The notes below the pieces were generated by a model. The model was not told where the DNA came from and made no database searches. It worked only from the letters and a program-made list of their open reading frames with translations. A stretch of DNA of 64,000 nt from Strix aluco. Lineage: Eukaryota; Chordata; Aves; Strigiformes; Strigidae. The stretch spans positions 8,974,948 through 9,038,947 of the forward strand of contig NC_133948.1 of the NCBI RefSeq assembly GCF_031877795.1. Direction: 5' to 3'. Shown here one piece after another: positions 1 to 14,300 of this stretch (the stretch's first letter is position 1; each line of letters begins with the position of its first letter). A program made the position numbers and the translations under genes.

Positions 1-342
1 AAATAGAGTTTGCTTCCCAAATCAAACAAAATTCTGGAGTAGTTTCAGTATTTTAGTCAAACACCTGAAAAGTTCAAAACACTATCTCCTGTTTGGACAT
101 GGCTTTCACTCACACATCCCTCATAACGCAAATTATTTAAAAGACCATTTAGGTGCAGCAGGAGGAAGGAACAATAAGCTGTTCTGGGTCAACTACAGTA
201 ATAGAGAAACAGAAAGTAGAGAGGAATGAAGACCCCTGCTTGATGGGTTTATAACTGCACATGTGATGAGGAAAAAAATTAAACCGTTGACTTTTCTGAA
301 CAAAGTAGAATTGTCCTACTTCTGCTATGGGTTTCCTGGGTG

Positions 343-406
343 TCTGTATATATACATACATATATATATATGTATGTTTATGGTGTGTGTGTATATATAT
401 ATGTAT
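343..406. repeat. TA / CA-TG microsatellite
   Basis: Alternating pyrimidine-purine stretch made of TATATA blocks, TACATACATA and a GTGTGTGTGTAT core. It reads as an interrupted compound dinucleotide repeat. It explains the low-complexity minus-strand open frame rich in Y, I and H that covers 149-433. Confidence 0.8.
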
Positions 407-2288
407 GAGTGCTGCAGAAACCATTGAAAACACTACAGAGAAGTTGATTTTCCTGCTTCCCTACCCAGTCACCTTAAACCCTTACTGAAGTGTCTCACAT
501 ACCCCAGGAAACCAAGGGGCACCCAAAATGATATTTTCTTAAGTCTTCTGATTCCAGAAGTGTTAATGCAAGGAACTGGGTCCTACACATAGCCCATGTA
601 AACCTCATTCAGTGGATGTTAGCAATCTTTCTAAGTGACAAGTGCCACAACGAGAGACAGGATCAGTCCTCATTTCTTAGTAATATTGAGGCTGTCTGGA
701 ATTGAGCTCTGCAGCAATGTATTTCAACTGATGTTTTACTGGAACAGCAAGCTATTTATAGGTTTTGACAGTTAGGACTTTTGCAGTAATTTTTCCCTGC
801 AGTATTTTCTGATATTTTCTGCATTCCTTCCCCTTCCTTCCCACCTGCCTCCTCCGAACATGCCAGCAACTGAACAGCAAGCATATCACAAAGTCATGTT
901 CATCTTAAACCTACCTAACAGGCTCAGGTTCAAGTTACTAAGAGCAACCAGTGGCTCAAAAGCCGTAACCTTCAGCAATGTAAAGTAGTGGGGTTTATGC
1001 AACAGTTTTCCCCTCTAAGAGCGTTATATAAACACAGTGTTCAGAAGCCGTCTGCATTCAGTGCCTGTCAGAGGAGTGAGGCATCAGTGGCTCTTGACTC
1101 CCCAATCCAACACATCTATAAGCTAATTTTACACCTGAGACTGTTTAAATCAAGAGTTATGACACGTGTGACAACACACACTAGTGTTCCAGTACTGCCT
1201 CAAACCTTATGAAATTCTAATTTTCATATGCACTTTGAAGACATGCACTAATTCAGAGTCAAACCTCTACTTGATTGCTAAGAAACTATTAGGAGTATGA
1301 AATTGGCTTGGTTAATCAGGCCTACACTGACAAGAAAAATTTTCCTAAAATGTGTCCTAAAAACATACTCCCATTTACAACATACTTGCAAAACAATCTG
1401 ATATGAAGGAAAAGGATAGATCATTCTCTTAATGTCCTAACTGGGCAGACTGTTGCGTAGCTTTTTTTTCAGCAAGGGAGTAAATTGCCAGTTTTGTAGC
1501 TACATGTGTAGTGTTCTTTGTTAGAAACGCTCCTCCAGTATCTCAGAAAAACAATAAGCATGTGAGAGACACAGGAGGCAGATGTTGGCAAAAACAAATT
1601 TAAGAAAAACACACAAAGAAATCCAAAACATGCAAAGTCTGGCAGATCTTATGTTTTATACACCGGTACTTCATCATGCTTGCTTAATGATGGTTGTTCA
1701 AGAAGAGGGGAAGGATGGGAGTATGAAAAACAATAGAAGCCTGGCCCACAGGGAACAGGACTGAAGTAAAAAATAAAGGAGAAGCAAGCTACAAAAGAAT
1801 CCAGATGTGGCCTTGCTAGAAAGAACTGACAGATGCTTAACTAGCGCCCTTCATCATCTATTTGCTAAAAATATGGGCCAGATCCAGAACTCTTAAAATG
1901 ACTGGAATCACTCCAATTAAATTCAATAGGCTTTGGATCAGATCTTTAATTGGGCCAAAAGCAAACTCACCATTTGTTGATCAAAACCAAAGCTCGACAA
2001 GAGCTTTCAAAATACATACTTTTCTTGGTAAGGACAGACAATTTCTAAATCTCTTTCAAGTTCCTACTGAAAAAGCAACAACCAAAGCATATTGTTGGCT
2101 GATTCACTGCTGTCCCCTAACTATAGCCTGAGAACACACAAAAAAATCCTTGTGTATCTTTTACTTAAGGATATTTATTGTACCATTGTCATTAAATTGA
2201 ACCAATAAATAAGAATTTATTAATACAAATAAAATTTCTGACAACGTAAAATTGTAAAAATCCTTTAAAATTGGTAACATTATGGATT

Positions 2289-2313
2289 ATAATGAAACAT
2301 AATGTTTCATTAT
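2289..2313. repeat. Short perfect inverted repeat (11-bp arms, 3-bp spacer)
   Basis: ATAATGAAACA is followed by TAA and then its exact reverse complement TGTTTCATTAT. A further partial copy of the arm (AATGAAACATTT) follows at about 2317-2328. AT-rich and probably incidental, but the match is exact. Confidence 0.75.
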
Positions 2314-5300
2314 CCCAATGAAACATTTCTCCAAGTAGTAACTTGGGACAAAAGGCTCCACATATATAGTGATTTTGTTTTTGTTTAGAAAGCTTTACAA
2401 CCATGGTCTGTTAGAGATCTTGAAAAAACAGCCTCCCCACAATGCACCTATTCAATTTACAGTCCTACTAAAGCAGGACATTTTTCCGCAAACACATTCT
2501 TTGTGCTCCCATATCTAAATAATAGGGTACTACTGTAAATCATGCACGTCCTGGGAAGCAACTGTTATATTTCCAACACAAAGTGAAGGGCCAAACACTA
2601 GACAAAATATCCTCCCAAAAAAGAAAACACTGTTTAACTTCCATAAGAACACACGGTGAACTTTGCACAGTGGACTGGCTGGCGCAGAGGTGTATGGTCT
2701 CAGGGATACTAACGCAACGTCTTTTGCATGAAAGTAAAGCTATTTCTTCCCCTGGAAATTAAACAGCAAAGTACTGCACCACCTCTGGTCCTTCCCCTAG
2801 AGGAAGATAAATAAATGTTGATGAGAAGTTTCCCTCCAGAAAATGTTTTGTTAAAGTATGCTTATTGAAAAAATGTGCTGTTAAGCTGTCTTATTTCCAC
2901 AGCTCTGCAAAAGAAACAGCTCTTGCTATACAGCTCTTGTTCTCATGGATAAAATATTCAGACTTAGCCTCAAAAAGAGGGAGAGCTTCTTACCTGCACA
3001 ATTTGTGCAGCTGTTAAAACCAGTTCAAAGCTCTCCCATAGACAGATGTAAGGTGAAACAGACTGGCAACTTGATTTGTCATCTATATGAAACATGTCCG
3101 GTAGAAGAAAGTATCTTCAAAAGCATCCTTAAGCCCAAATGGGAGATTGTGCCAGCCTATTGTTGCCAACTTCTGCGGGGGACCATTTCACTAAAACCAG
3201 AATCAAATCCTTTCCACACTTACACTGTTGAACAGCAATGCAAAATAAGACAGATCATTCCCTGGCCTTTGATCAAGCCCTTTATTAGGGATACACTGGA
3301 AAGATGTAAAGAAAACAGCATGACATCCTTGGGTTTTTATGACTAAGGAATTCTTTTGTTGTTTCTCTAGACAAAAGGGTTACAAAAATGGCTCCAAAGT
3401 TAGTCATGCACTTGTATAAAATTGTCTGATTGCCTCCTAATAAGGCAAATTCACAAGTGGAGAGAAAAGATGAACTCTCTTTGGTTCACAACGCTTTCAG
3501 TAACTTAAGGGGGAGAAAAGTTGCATCAGGTAACCTACAGAGCACAAACAAGCTAGAGAAGGGGCAGGGGATTGTAGGGTCTGTAAAGCATAACCTTGCC
3601 AAGTTTAGCTTTTTCTTGGTTCCAAAATATTCCAGTACTCCATGGTTTTCACTAGAATAACTAATTTCAAATGACGAATAGCATTCTAGCATTTTTATGG
3701 TCACACCTGCATACACATTTTGGAGGTCCATTTCCTGCCTTACTGTATACAAGCACAGTGAGGCTCCTGATTTTTATATTGCTCTCCAGACAATATTTTT
3801 ACACTGATGGAGAAATAAGATGTACAAAATGATTAAAAAAGAAAAAGGAGAACTGAAAGTTATAAATTATCCTAAATGCCAGTAGTTCAGGAAATGTCTA
3901 TGATTTACAGTTAGGTAGCACAAACACTTAATGTGAAGAGAGCCATCTTTGCCAAGAGTTAATTTTATAATCAAACTGCCTGCAGCTTAGGCATTACAGG
4001 ACCTGCAGCATTAAAAAAGTGGCAGTCATCCAAAATATTACACAGCACCCAACAGATCTTATCTTCCAGATGTATGCAAGCATCTTTTGCTTAATTCCTC
4101 CAGCCACTCGAGATTCCTGAAAAGAAAACTGGCCGGGGGGAACACTGGTTGGGATCCTCTGCTGCGCTCCACCGCAGACTCTGCCTGGCAGCCTCACACA
4201 CGGAGAAAGAGCCTGCCTTCTTCTGATGGAAGTGCAGCTGAGGAGCTGCACATTGCCTTATGGCTGGAAGAAAGGGGAGGAGATCTTGGCTTCCTTTACA
4301 TTCTCTTCATAGGAAAAGGGATTTCCCATGGATAGGGACGCATGAAACAGCTTGGCAGCTGGGAACAACTGACTGCAAGGAAAAGAGAGACTTTACAGTG
4401 GTGGAAACCACTCCCTCGATCATGATGTAGATATACTTTAAATGCAGAGAAATCAACACCATATAAATGCTACTACTTAGTCTCAAAGCAGTTCCACTGT
4501 TGCTGCCTCTCTACGTTTTCAACCGTGATTTCTTAATGCTCCTCCACTACTAACAAAAATAGCCTTTTAAATATGCCAAATGCGCATGGCAAACATATTT
4601 GGCTTCTACATTTCATTTTATATGCCAAAAATGAGGAAATGGGACTGATCTGCGACAAACAGCAAGACAGTCCATGTTAGCATGCTCTCCCTCCTGTGTA
4701 AATTTTTTCAGGAAAGGACACTATAGGTATAAAGACTTGGGAAAGGATATTCAGCATAGTGTCAACAGAAGGAGATTTTTGACAACAGCAGTAAATGAAA
4801 TGAAAGATGTCCCCATCATCAAAGCTGTCAGCCCCTTCTGAAACAGAAAATCCTTACAAAGATACAGAGAATTTCACAGGAAGACCATCACAGCTCAGCT
4901 TTGTGACACATTATTCCCTCCTCATTCCTCTTCTACAAACACAGGACTATCAAGTTGAATTAATTCTATTAAATGTGCCTCTATCCCCAACTACCTGACT
5001 ACCACACTTTAAACTTAGTTAAAGTAGAGATCTAGTAGGTTTTCTTTATGGAGGTTCAATCTCTTGCTCCCCAGCTACCCTGCACCTCTTCTGGAATCTC
5101 AGTATTGGCTTACCAGCAAGATGGGACGAAGCCCAGAGTAAAAGATAGAGGAAAATATTCTTTGTGGGTGGCTGCACGATTGACATGAACATCTCTTCAC
5201 TTCTTGAAATTCTATGATTTGTCTCATCTTGTTTTCCGCAAGTTCACAAGCCAGCTTTAAACTGAATTTTATGTCTTTTCCTACTTATACAGGAAATACA

Positions 5301-8300
5301 CACCTCCAGCTGGTTAGTATTAACCAATTTCCCTAGTTTAACCAAAGGAAATCATTTCAGTAGTGTAGCTGCATTCACAAGAAACTAGCAGGTCTTAATA
5401 TGGTTCATCCCCTAATACTATTCCAAAAAGGTCTTTCCTCCTAACTTAATTACTTGGAAGTGACTCGTAAGTCCAGCTCCCTCCAGCAAGCCTGAATTTA
5501 AAAATACCTCAGTCTGGTCATTCATCAGCTGCATTTCTGGTGCTCTGCAAGGCACAACAGCTTTTTTTATCATTTCTGATTAAGTTAAAGGCTTCTTTTA
5601 ACAGCAGGCAAAAAAAGTTTTGTAAATTGGACTGATGTTCAAGATCCAATTAACATCGACATTCAGCAGAAATACACATGAACTCTATTTATTCTTACCC
5701 TCCAATGTTGCTCTGTGCCATGGACAACCTCCCAGCCAAAAAGTAAAATATTTCCACTTCCAAAGCTCAGCAGTTTCCCTTCTGGATTGCCCACAAAGAA
5801 GTTCACACAATAAAATGAGCCTTTCTGTATGCCAGAGGAAGAGAAATGTGAGCCCTCCCTTCAGCTATTCTACACAAGATTTGATGAAAATTCAGAACCA
5901 TACAAACCAAGATAATTATTTTAAAATATTGAGGTACACTGTTACTCAATGGAAAAAGCCATGCAATTCTCTGCATATTTGGTATAAGCTCAATGATTAT
6001 TCCAGGCCATGAAATTTTTACGCTACACATTCCTGGAATGAGTTAGAAGTAGAAAGTTACCATTTTCTCCTCTAGAAAAATTATGTTTCCTTTAGCTGAA
6101 CCACTTTATGATTGCAATAAAACACTCCAGGGCGCGGTGACAAACTGTCTAATAATCACCACACCTACAAATGAATGAAGTCAGTGTGTCCCAGCACAGA
6201 TTAGGTGTGGCCAGATTGGACAACATCATATCCTGTTGTGAATTATAACTTATTAAAAAAAAAGCATAAAAGGGGGCGGGGAGGGTTAAGCAGTGCTGAA
6301 CTTTAAAACAACTCTACATGTACAGTATACAACATGGAAAGACAAGGAAGCAGACAGAAGAACCTATCTGCATGCTTGCATTTGCTTGAGAATGTAAAAA
6401 AAGTTTCTCAAAAAATCCTAAGTGTAGACTATGCAGACTTTTTCTTCCCTTTTCCTCCTCTTCCCCTGTCAAAAGAGTATAACTTTTCTTTGATGAGATG
6501 ATTGAACACTTACTGGGCTTTTACATTTCAACAAATAAATTACATTAGAGGGAGAAGAACAAGAAATAAACATAAACTATTATAAACCCTCCTAAAGTCA
6601 AGGCAATGATTCATTTAGTTCAGTTTGGTATTGGAGATCATCATGACATTGATCAAATCTAGTTCTGCTTTTTTTGCTGAAGCAAAAACAGGTTTTAAGT
6701 TTGTATGAAATTTATATTAAGACCAAGCTCCAGACGTGCAGGAGTCTAACTGAAAAATCCCACGACTACTGAAGGTGTGGCTTGCATTTTACAGAATATT
6801 GTGCTTCATTCTTAAAGTTTTCTTTCCAAGAAAACATAAGCAAATTCTGAAACCTTCAGAGTTATCCCATAGTAGAACTATCCTTCCCTGACTGTTCAGC
6901 GTGCTAAGAGTTCAATCAGTCAAAATCTGAACTCTTTACCCATATTTATATAGAGAAAAGAAACAGGACTCCTTTGAGAGCAAGCATGATTTAAAACTTG
7001 TGATTGTTTCACAACAGACATTCTTAGTCTAAATACTCTTTTTCAGTATCGTAACATTTTTCATATGTTTACACTCGAATCAATGTAATAGTGTCAATTT
7101 TAAGTGTCATCTTTGAGGGGTTGCTTAGAGCAATAACTATCTTTAGAAATAAATGGTTCAAACATTTCCTTCTGTCCTTTGGGGAATTAACAAGCTTTAA
7201 GCACATGGGCTGTTGCTCATGCCACTAGGAGACAGAGAGGCCAGGAGACAGCTGTCAATACAGACCGAAACCCACAATTCTTGTAATGCAAACCAACAAA
7301 CATTGGGATATACAGAAGTCTAAATATCAAACAATTCAGTTTCGTGTCTTCCCAAGCTCTTTCTTGCAATAGAATAAAGAAATCCTGATTTCTTTCTCAG
7401 CAGCATATCCTCCCATTCTACTCCTGTTCACCCTTCTCAATGCTGCCACCAACCCCCATTTGGTTCCTGCAGGAAGAAAGTATCTATTCTAGTAATTTTT
7501 AAAAATCAGAATTTCATCATTCATTTTATCAAATTTTTAACCCATTTAGCCTTCTCACACACACTACATTTTTTATTCTAAAAACCTTTCTGAAGTTCTT
7601 TATAAAACATGGGGAATTACATTTAAGGCAAGAAATTATTTATCCTTATCTCACAACCTGAGAGACATACAGTTTGACCTTTTTTTTTTTTCTCCTAATA
7701 CTTAGTTTATAGATACCAGAGGAAAAAAAGATACCTTAAATCTGTGCAGTAGGACATTTAGGACACAATATCCTCCTTGTTTTATTGTGCCACAAAAGCA
7801 TGGTGATTACTCCTTTCCCCCCTTCCATCAGGGATTGATTTATTTAGTTGATGAATAGCTTTGCATGCAGGAATTTGAAATCCCAGTTATTTCTGTCCCA
7901 AATAGCTGCTATGCTTGTAATTATTTCAAAGAATAATAATTACTTTCACCCGACCTATTTTAAGTTATTAAAAAAAAAATCAATTTTTGAACTCAAATCC
8001 ATAAACCCACAACTTATAAAGTCATAAAGGACTGCAAAAGAGTCAAACTTGTGAAATATTAAACATTCATTGAGAATGCAAGGAGGCCTAAGGTTTTGTT
8101 CTTAAAATATAAGACTTAAATTTATGATACTGCTTACTGCTTAATACATCATACAATCCCCTTTTTTAGAAGTGAGAGTTGGAACCATTCAGCTTAGTCT
8201 TGCAGAAATGTGACCACAACAAACTGAAACCCATAATTCTATTGGTAAAAATAGCTTGTGTGCTAAGATTAATAGACTTTACTGTAATTTCTGGGGAAGC

Positions 8301-11300
8301 AAGCATTTTTCCTAATATTTCTGCATGCAGTAACATCTCTTACTTGCTCTGAGATCAGCTGTGATGATTTTGACAACAAAGAGGAAAAATGCACCGAAAC
8401 AACCCAGATCAATCCAAGGCAATGAAAATTGCCTAATAATCTTTAAGTTCTTCTACTTTATAGATACAATATTGGATTTCTCACCTTCCTCAAACTAATA
8501 ATTGGGAAAAAAACAGCTCCAAGACCAGCTCTTGTTTTTGCAACTTGACACTGAAAGTTCATATTCATCATCATATTTTTAAAATATATCAAAGTGACAA
8601 CCCTGGCATAAAGGCAAGTGCTCATAAACTTGGACTACTGGAATAAAACTGTCCCTGAATCTTTAAAGTCACTTGCATGTAACAAAAGGACCAAATTTAA
8701 TCTCTTTATTGCTTGTATTCCCTAAAGGGCCGCTGCTACTTTCAGCATGCTCGCTGAGCAGGTAGCTGTTAAGTACTTCTTTTCATTGCACCCAGTCAAC
8801 GTGTGGCCTCAGGCCATATTTGCTGCATGCTATGCACATTCTGTACTCAATATAGAATTGTTCTCCTTCTGGGATGTTCTGTTATAATTAACTTCATATG
8901 AACGTTTTGCTAACATTAGCATTTATCATTATAACACCCTAGGAGTTGTTATAATGACTCCATTTTAGTCTGATTTTGCAGATGGGAATCCAAAATGTCA
9001 TGTGTCCCTCAGAACCTAAATTTGCAGGGACTCTGGCATTTTGCAGTCAGTGAAAGCTGCAATGCAAACATAACATGAAGCTGATCACGCTTAGAACTAA
9101 AAGTCCCAAGTATATTACCTCGCTCTTCAAAAAACCAAGAATGCAATCACTACCAGTTGATCTGAAAGCAGCTTACCCAGCTACTTTCAGGCTCTTTGCC
9201 CCCACCCGGCCTTGCTCCCTGACTGCCCACCACAGAAGCATAGAGAAAGCACACGAAGAAATATTTCTGCTCTCATTTCTGATGGCAGCAAGACCCAAAG
9301 CCTGGGTGAAGAGTCACCTAAGAGAAATGGCCTCCCTGCCCCATGTCTCCTCCACAGTGTGCAGAGCTGCCTCCTCGGGACAGGGCAGCAGACCATGCTC
9401 CATGAAGGCAAAGCCACTGAACACAAACCCCACTGTTCTTTGTAGAGATTTAAAAACCTGGCCAAGTTTAGGAAGATCTTCATGAGGACAGAAAAAAGCC
9501 TAGCACAAAAGCCAACCTGTAGTCCCATTTCAAGTCTCTAAGGTTTACTCTCCCTGAAATTTTCAATAGGCAAAACATTTTTTCTTAACATTATTCCGGT
9601 TTAGCCTAAGCACACACAAAACCCCTCAGCATGAAGCATATTTCTTGACACAAATGGCTAGTTTCACAGAATTAAAAACTAAGGTCTTATAATGGAAGTG
9701 TTGGGGATAATTACTATTAAGGTAGCTTGTCAACCTGTAATTTAAATAACAAACCAGTGATTTCATACAGAAGGGAGGCTCAGGACATAGTTTCACAAAA
9801 ACTTTATGCCAACACCAGTGGCAACTGCAGAGAGAGCCGTCCAACCCTCTTTGCTACTGGTTACATAGCAAACTGAATCAGGGAAATCCATCTGGGTGAA
9901 AACCAGCACCACTTTGCCACAGGAAGACTAGTGCTGGCACACAAAAGGCGTAAAGGGCCACACCAAGGGAGAAGGTATGGTACCTTTTTCAGAAGCAGCA
10001 CAGGATGAGCCAGCTTCTTCCAATCATTAAACAACATCCAACAACTGTTACAGTTTTCAGTAATTTCAGTCCTCGCTTTTGTCTTCAACATGCTCAGGTT
10101 GGTATCCATTTGACTGCTTCAAGTCTTGCTTTGCCATGTTCTTCCTCGTATTCACATAGTATCCAAAGTGGCCAGGAAAGATTAGAAGAATAGTCTATAC
10201 TTTGTTCAATTTCCCTACTTTTGGAAGCTTTTCACACGGAAGCAAGGAAAGCAAGTTTAAGAGACAGGAAAGACTGACTGAGGGCTTGAAAAGCATCTGA
10301 CAGTACTTGCTTTTAACAGGACTACAACTATTTTTTTTATTCCAGCAGTCCAAAGTTGGGCAGCTTTCTCCTTCTAATGGAAGCCTTGGTGTCAACATAG
10401 AAAGCTACAATTTGGACAGGTGATCTGCTCTACTTTGACAGAGCAAAGTAAATAGAGATGCTAAAAACAGTAGACATTAAATCATACCTTGGAGCTCCTC
10501 TCCCAGGCTTCTCATGAGTTATGAATGTCAGAGGGAAGGGTTCCCCCTCTGAAAGTATCTATTTAAAAAGTAGCATGCAGAACAAACAGTGGCTTCCTAC
10601 AGCTTTAGTCATCTGATTTCCAGACAAGCTTGCTACTCAAATGGAGGAATGAACAGCAGAAAATTAAAGTGTCACTTCATGCCATTGTTGTTGTCTGAGC
10701 CCCAGCTGGAGCTCTGTATTCTGCTCCCCTGTGCCTGTGGACCAGCCCCAGGCATTGCAGTTTGAGGACCTGCCAAACGAAGCTGCTTTGTAGGACACTC
10801 AGGCAATTGGTGAAGTCCTACCCAGATCAGTGAGGTGGAGACAAGGTTTTACAAAAATTGCAAGCTCTTTATTTTAATTAAAAACATGCAGATCAATAGT
10901 CACTTTTCTAGATATACATGGCATTGGCTTAATTAAACCAGTTGGTTCTTTTTTTTTGTTCCACAGCAACCAATGAAAACCATTTTCATTGATTAATGCA
11001 ACAGCATCCTGGCTCTTAAGATTTTAGTATAACACCGAAGCACTGAGCAAGCAAGGCAGTATACATGGGAGAAGAAAAAAACACATGTTTTCCATCCATG
11101 GAGAGCAATTATTTAATTTGAAGTCCTATTTGCTTTCCAAACAAGGCCCTGCTGAAAATCACTATGGGCCATAATATATTTTTTTTTGTTTTCAGAAGAA
11201 CACTTGGCACAAGAACTTATCAAGGCCAAGTACTTACTCCCTTTCACCACAAAGCAGATATAAGAACAGACAAACTTCCAGCCAAGTAAATTGAATTTTT

Positions 11301-14300
11301 CATTAAGAACATAACTTTTTGAGGATGTGCATTTTAAAATTTTGTTACTAGACTATAAAAATCATGCAGTACACACTAGTGATTGAAGAAGCTGCAAATT
11401 ACAACACAGAAATCCCCATTCCTGGTCTCCATCCATACTAGCACCCACTTAAGATGATTAGTTGTTGACACAGCCAGAGGAATGAGACTGGTAATCACTG
11501 TAGTGCAGTTTATCACTTAAGTTTTCCTTGCTGTTCAGTGACAGACTGGGTATGCAAAAAAACCATATTGTAACTAGTTCTTTATATTAAATATCATGAC
11601 ACTTCCGTCCTTTGCAATATTTGCTTATTCAAGACTTCATAATTCTTTCAGGATGACACAAAGAAACACATCAGTACCACTAAAATTCCAAATACTCCTT
11701 TGCACTACCTTAAATCAATAAAATTGCTTGTATAGAGAACTGAAGTCAGCAACTGATGCATGAGAGTCACTTAATTTTTCTAATGTGTTTTAAAATAGCT
11801 AATACAGGACAGGCTTTTTATACAGCTTGGCACATGTGTAAAAAATGTTTAAGCCTTAGGATCTGAATTTTGATTAGCCTCTTCTTTTGGACCTCTGACA
11901 CAGTCCACCTGTCTCTGGTCACTCTGGATCATATTTCTTCACAAAAACAAAACGGGATGCAACAGGATAGCTTCTCTCTCTTGCAAAGACTTCAAAGAAA
12001 GGTCTCTCGGGCATCATTCTTCGGGAGAAAATTCTCCCTGCCAGCCCCCTGAGCACCTTTCTGAAATTGCCAATGCCAAATGAAGACCCTGAACAGTGAC
12101 CAAAGCACTCGGATTCACCTTACCTCTCACTCCTCCTCCCTCCTATGCAGGTTTATCCTATAAGCCAGGAAAAAAAGCTGGTGTGAGGAATAGCACTGCC
12201 TGTTAGCTTATTAAAAGAGCACAGATTAAATACGCAGTGGTTCCCAGTCACTTTTCTCCAAAAAAGTGTTCATTTGGTCTCACCTGCTTAAGCAAAAACC
12301 ACTTAAGTGAACATCAGGGATAGTCCAGTGCACCCCAGAATGAGACAATAGCCTTGTACACTGCCAGGTGCTCAGAAAAGGCCAGAAGCCTGAAGTGGAA
12401 CTTGGTGCACAAGGGTCACGTTTGGCTGCTTCAGGAAGCTGCAATTTCTCCTCATAACAGAATAAATTTAAGATGCCTGTGAGTCATCTCTGTGCAATAC
12501 TACCCTGCTATCCACCCTAGCAGGTGATGCAGGGTGCCCAGCCATCTGGCTGTGCCTTGGAGAAGCTGCTGCTGTCTAAGTAATTTCATCATGTAAAAAG
12601 GGAAGTAAGGAGTATAGTGAGGAAGACAAGCCCTTTGCACCATACAGCTAATCACTGTAAAGCCCCAACTAGACAGTGGTCTATTAAAGGCAGCTAGCAT
12701 GCACATACAAGGACATTCCCTCCCCAAAACCCAAAACTGGTTAAACAATCTCCAACCTGTTAATGAAGGAATGTTCTTCGAAAGCAAGGGATGAGTTTGC
12801 TCCAATAAGATTTTTATGCTTTGCTAACAAGTTATTGAATGAGCCAACTAGACTCACTATGTCCAATTTGGGCTTCAAATATTCAATATATTCCTGGCAA
12901 CAACTCTCCTATGTACTGAAAGAGCTACTACTCCAGCAGATATTAGTTCCAGTTGTAATTCAAAAAAGCAGTTCATTAAAATGCTGTCATGGTATGATAA
13001 TAGTTTTTTCAAAAACCTGTAAATCATTTAAAATGCCTACATTCTATTGAAATTCTGAAGGATTTAACTACCACTCCTATTACGCGGGGCTGGCCAATAC
13101 ACTGACAGAAAAGTTATTCTATACCCCAAATCAATTCTCTTCTCCAGCCAGCCTTGAGAGTTCATTACTAATATTAGCTTTTTGACTGTGTGAGATTTAA
13201 AAGTGAATATAATATAAGCACTTTTCAGAAGCATACTGGAAAACATTGCTGTTTGGCAACATGCACATCCTTCCAACAAACACTGAAGCAAAATTCTCCA
13301 TACTCTGTCTATGCTAGCTGCACCACCAGCAAACCATCAATTGCAATAACGTTTTTGCAGTGGGTTTTTAGATTTGGGAGAGAAAGGGAAGAGAATGCCA
13401 ACTTTTCAGTATCATCTGATTTCAGGGAGAAAGCTCTGACAAGTCCAATGGTCTGAGCCTGGAGAGAAAACGGAGAGTGAGCACCAACCCCTTGTGAGCC
13501 ATGAATAATGGACAAGGGGATGTTCACAAGGGCAGGGAGAGCAGATGCAGCAAACTGTCTTTTTAAACCATTTGGGAACCAACTGTGACTTCAAGCACCA
13601 AGTTTGACCCAAACAACTTCAGTCTTGGACTATCAAGATTATATGTTCAGGATTTAGCATAATTTTTGTGTTTCAAAACGTCTATTTTATTTTAGGCTTC
13701 AATATCTTTCTCCCTGCTGTAGAAGGTATTCCTATCATAAAGTGTAGTTTCCAAAATTGTCTTCCAGTTAAGGAAGTCATTGTGCATCAGGCAAAATGCA
13801 CTTCCTTTTGGAAAAGGAGAAGTGTGAAGAATAAGAGATTAAAACCACTGCATGAAAGTGGATAGAAGGCCTGTCAGCATGCTAAAGGGCAGCTTATACC
13901 TCACTTAAATTTGCTCCAGGCTTTCACAGCAGAGTTATAACTCCAATCCAATGTAAATAACACTATTTTCATATACTTGGGTTTCTTGTATCTAAAACAT
14001 TAACCAGATTTCAAAGCTGACCTGGAATTAGTGCTTGACAGGTAGACAGCAAATTAAAATGGTTTCCCATGAAGTCATCAAGCTTAAATACAGATGACCT
14101 AATATAATTGGTGATGTTCATAACACAGACTAGGTGTTGATAAATCTGACTACCGCAGAGGTAAATGAAAGCCCCAGTAACTAGGATCACTCTGTTCCTC
14201 ATATGCTGAGGAACAGTTGCTGCTTGAGCTTAGCTTAGGTGGCATTAAATAGGCAGTTTCTCATGGCATTAACTGTTAGTGCAAGCCAGAGCCTGACATA

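Noticed and set aside
2945-3346. A 133-codon plus-strand open frame
   Set aside because: One of the longest frames in the AT-rich intron, but there is no recognisable domain, no clear splice or promoter context and no sign of a retrocopy. A frame this long is expected by chance in 35 kb.
9075-9528. Overlapping frames of 136, 113 and 77 codons
   Set aside because: A locally GC-richer patch open in three frames at once. No family resemblance and no supporting structure.
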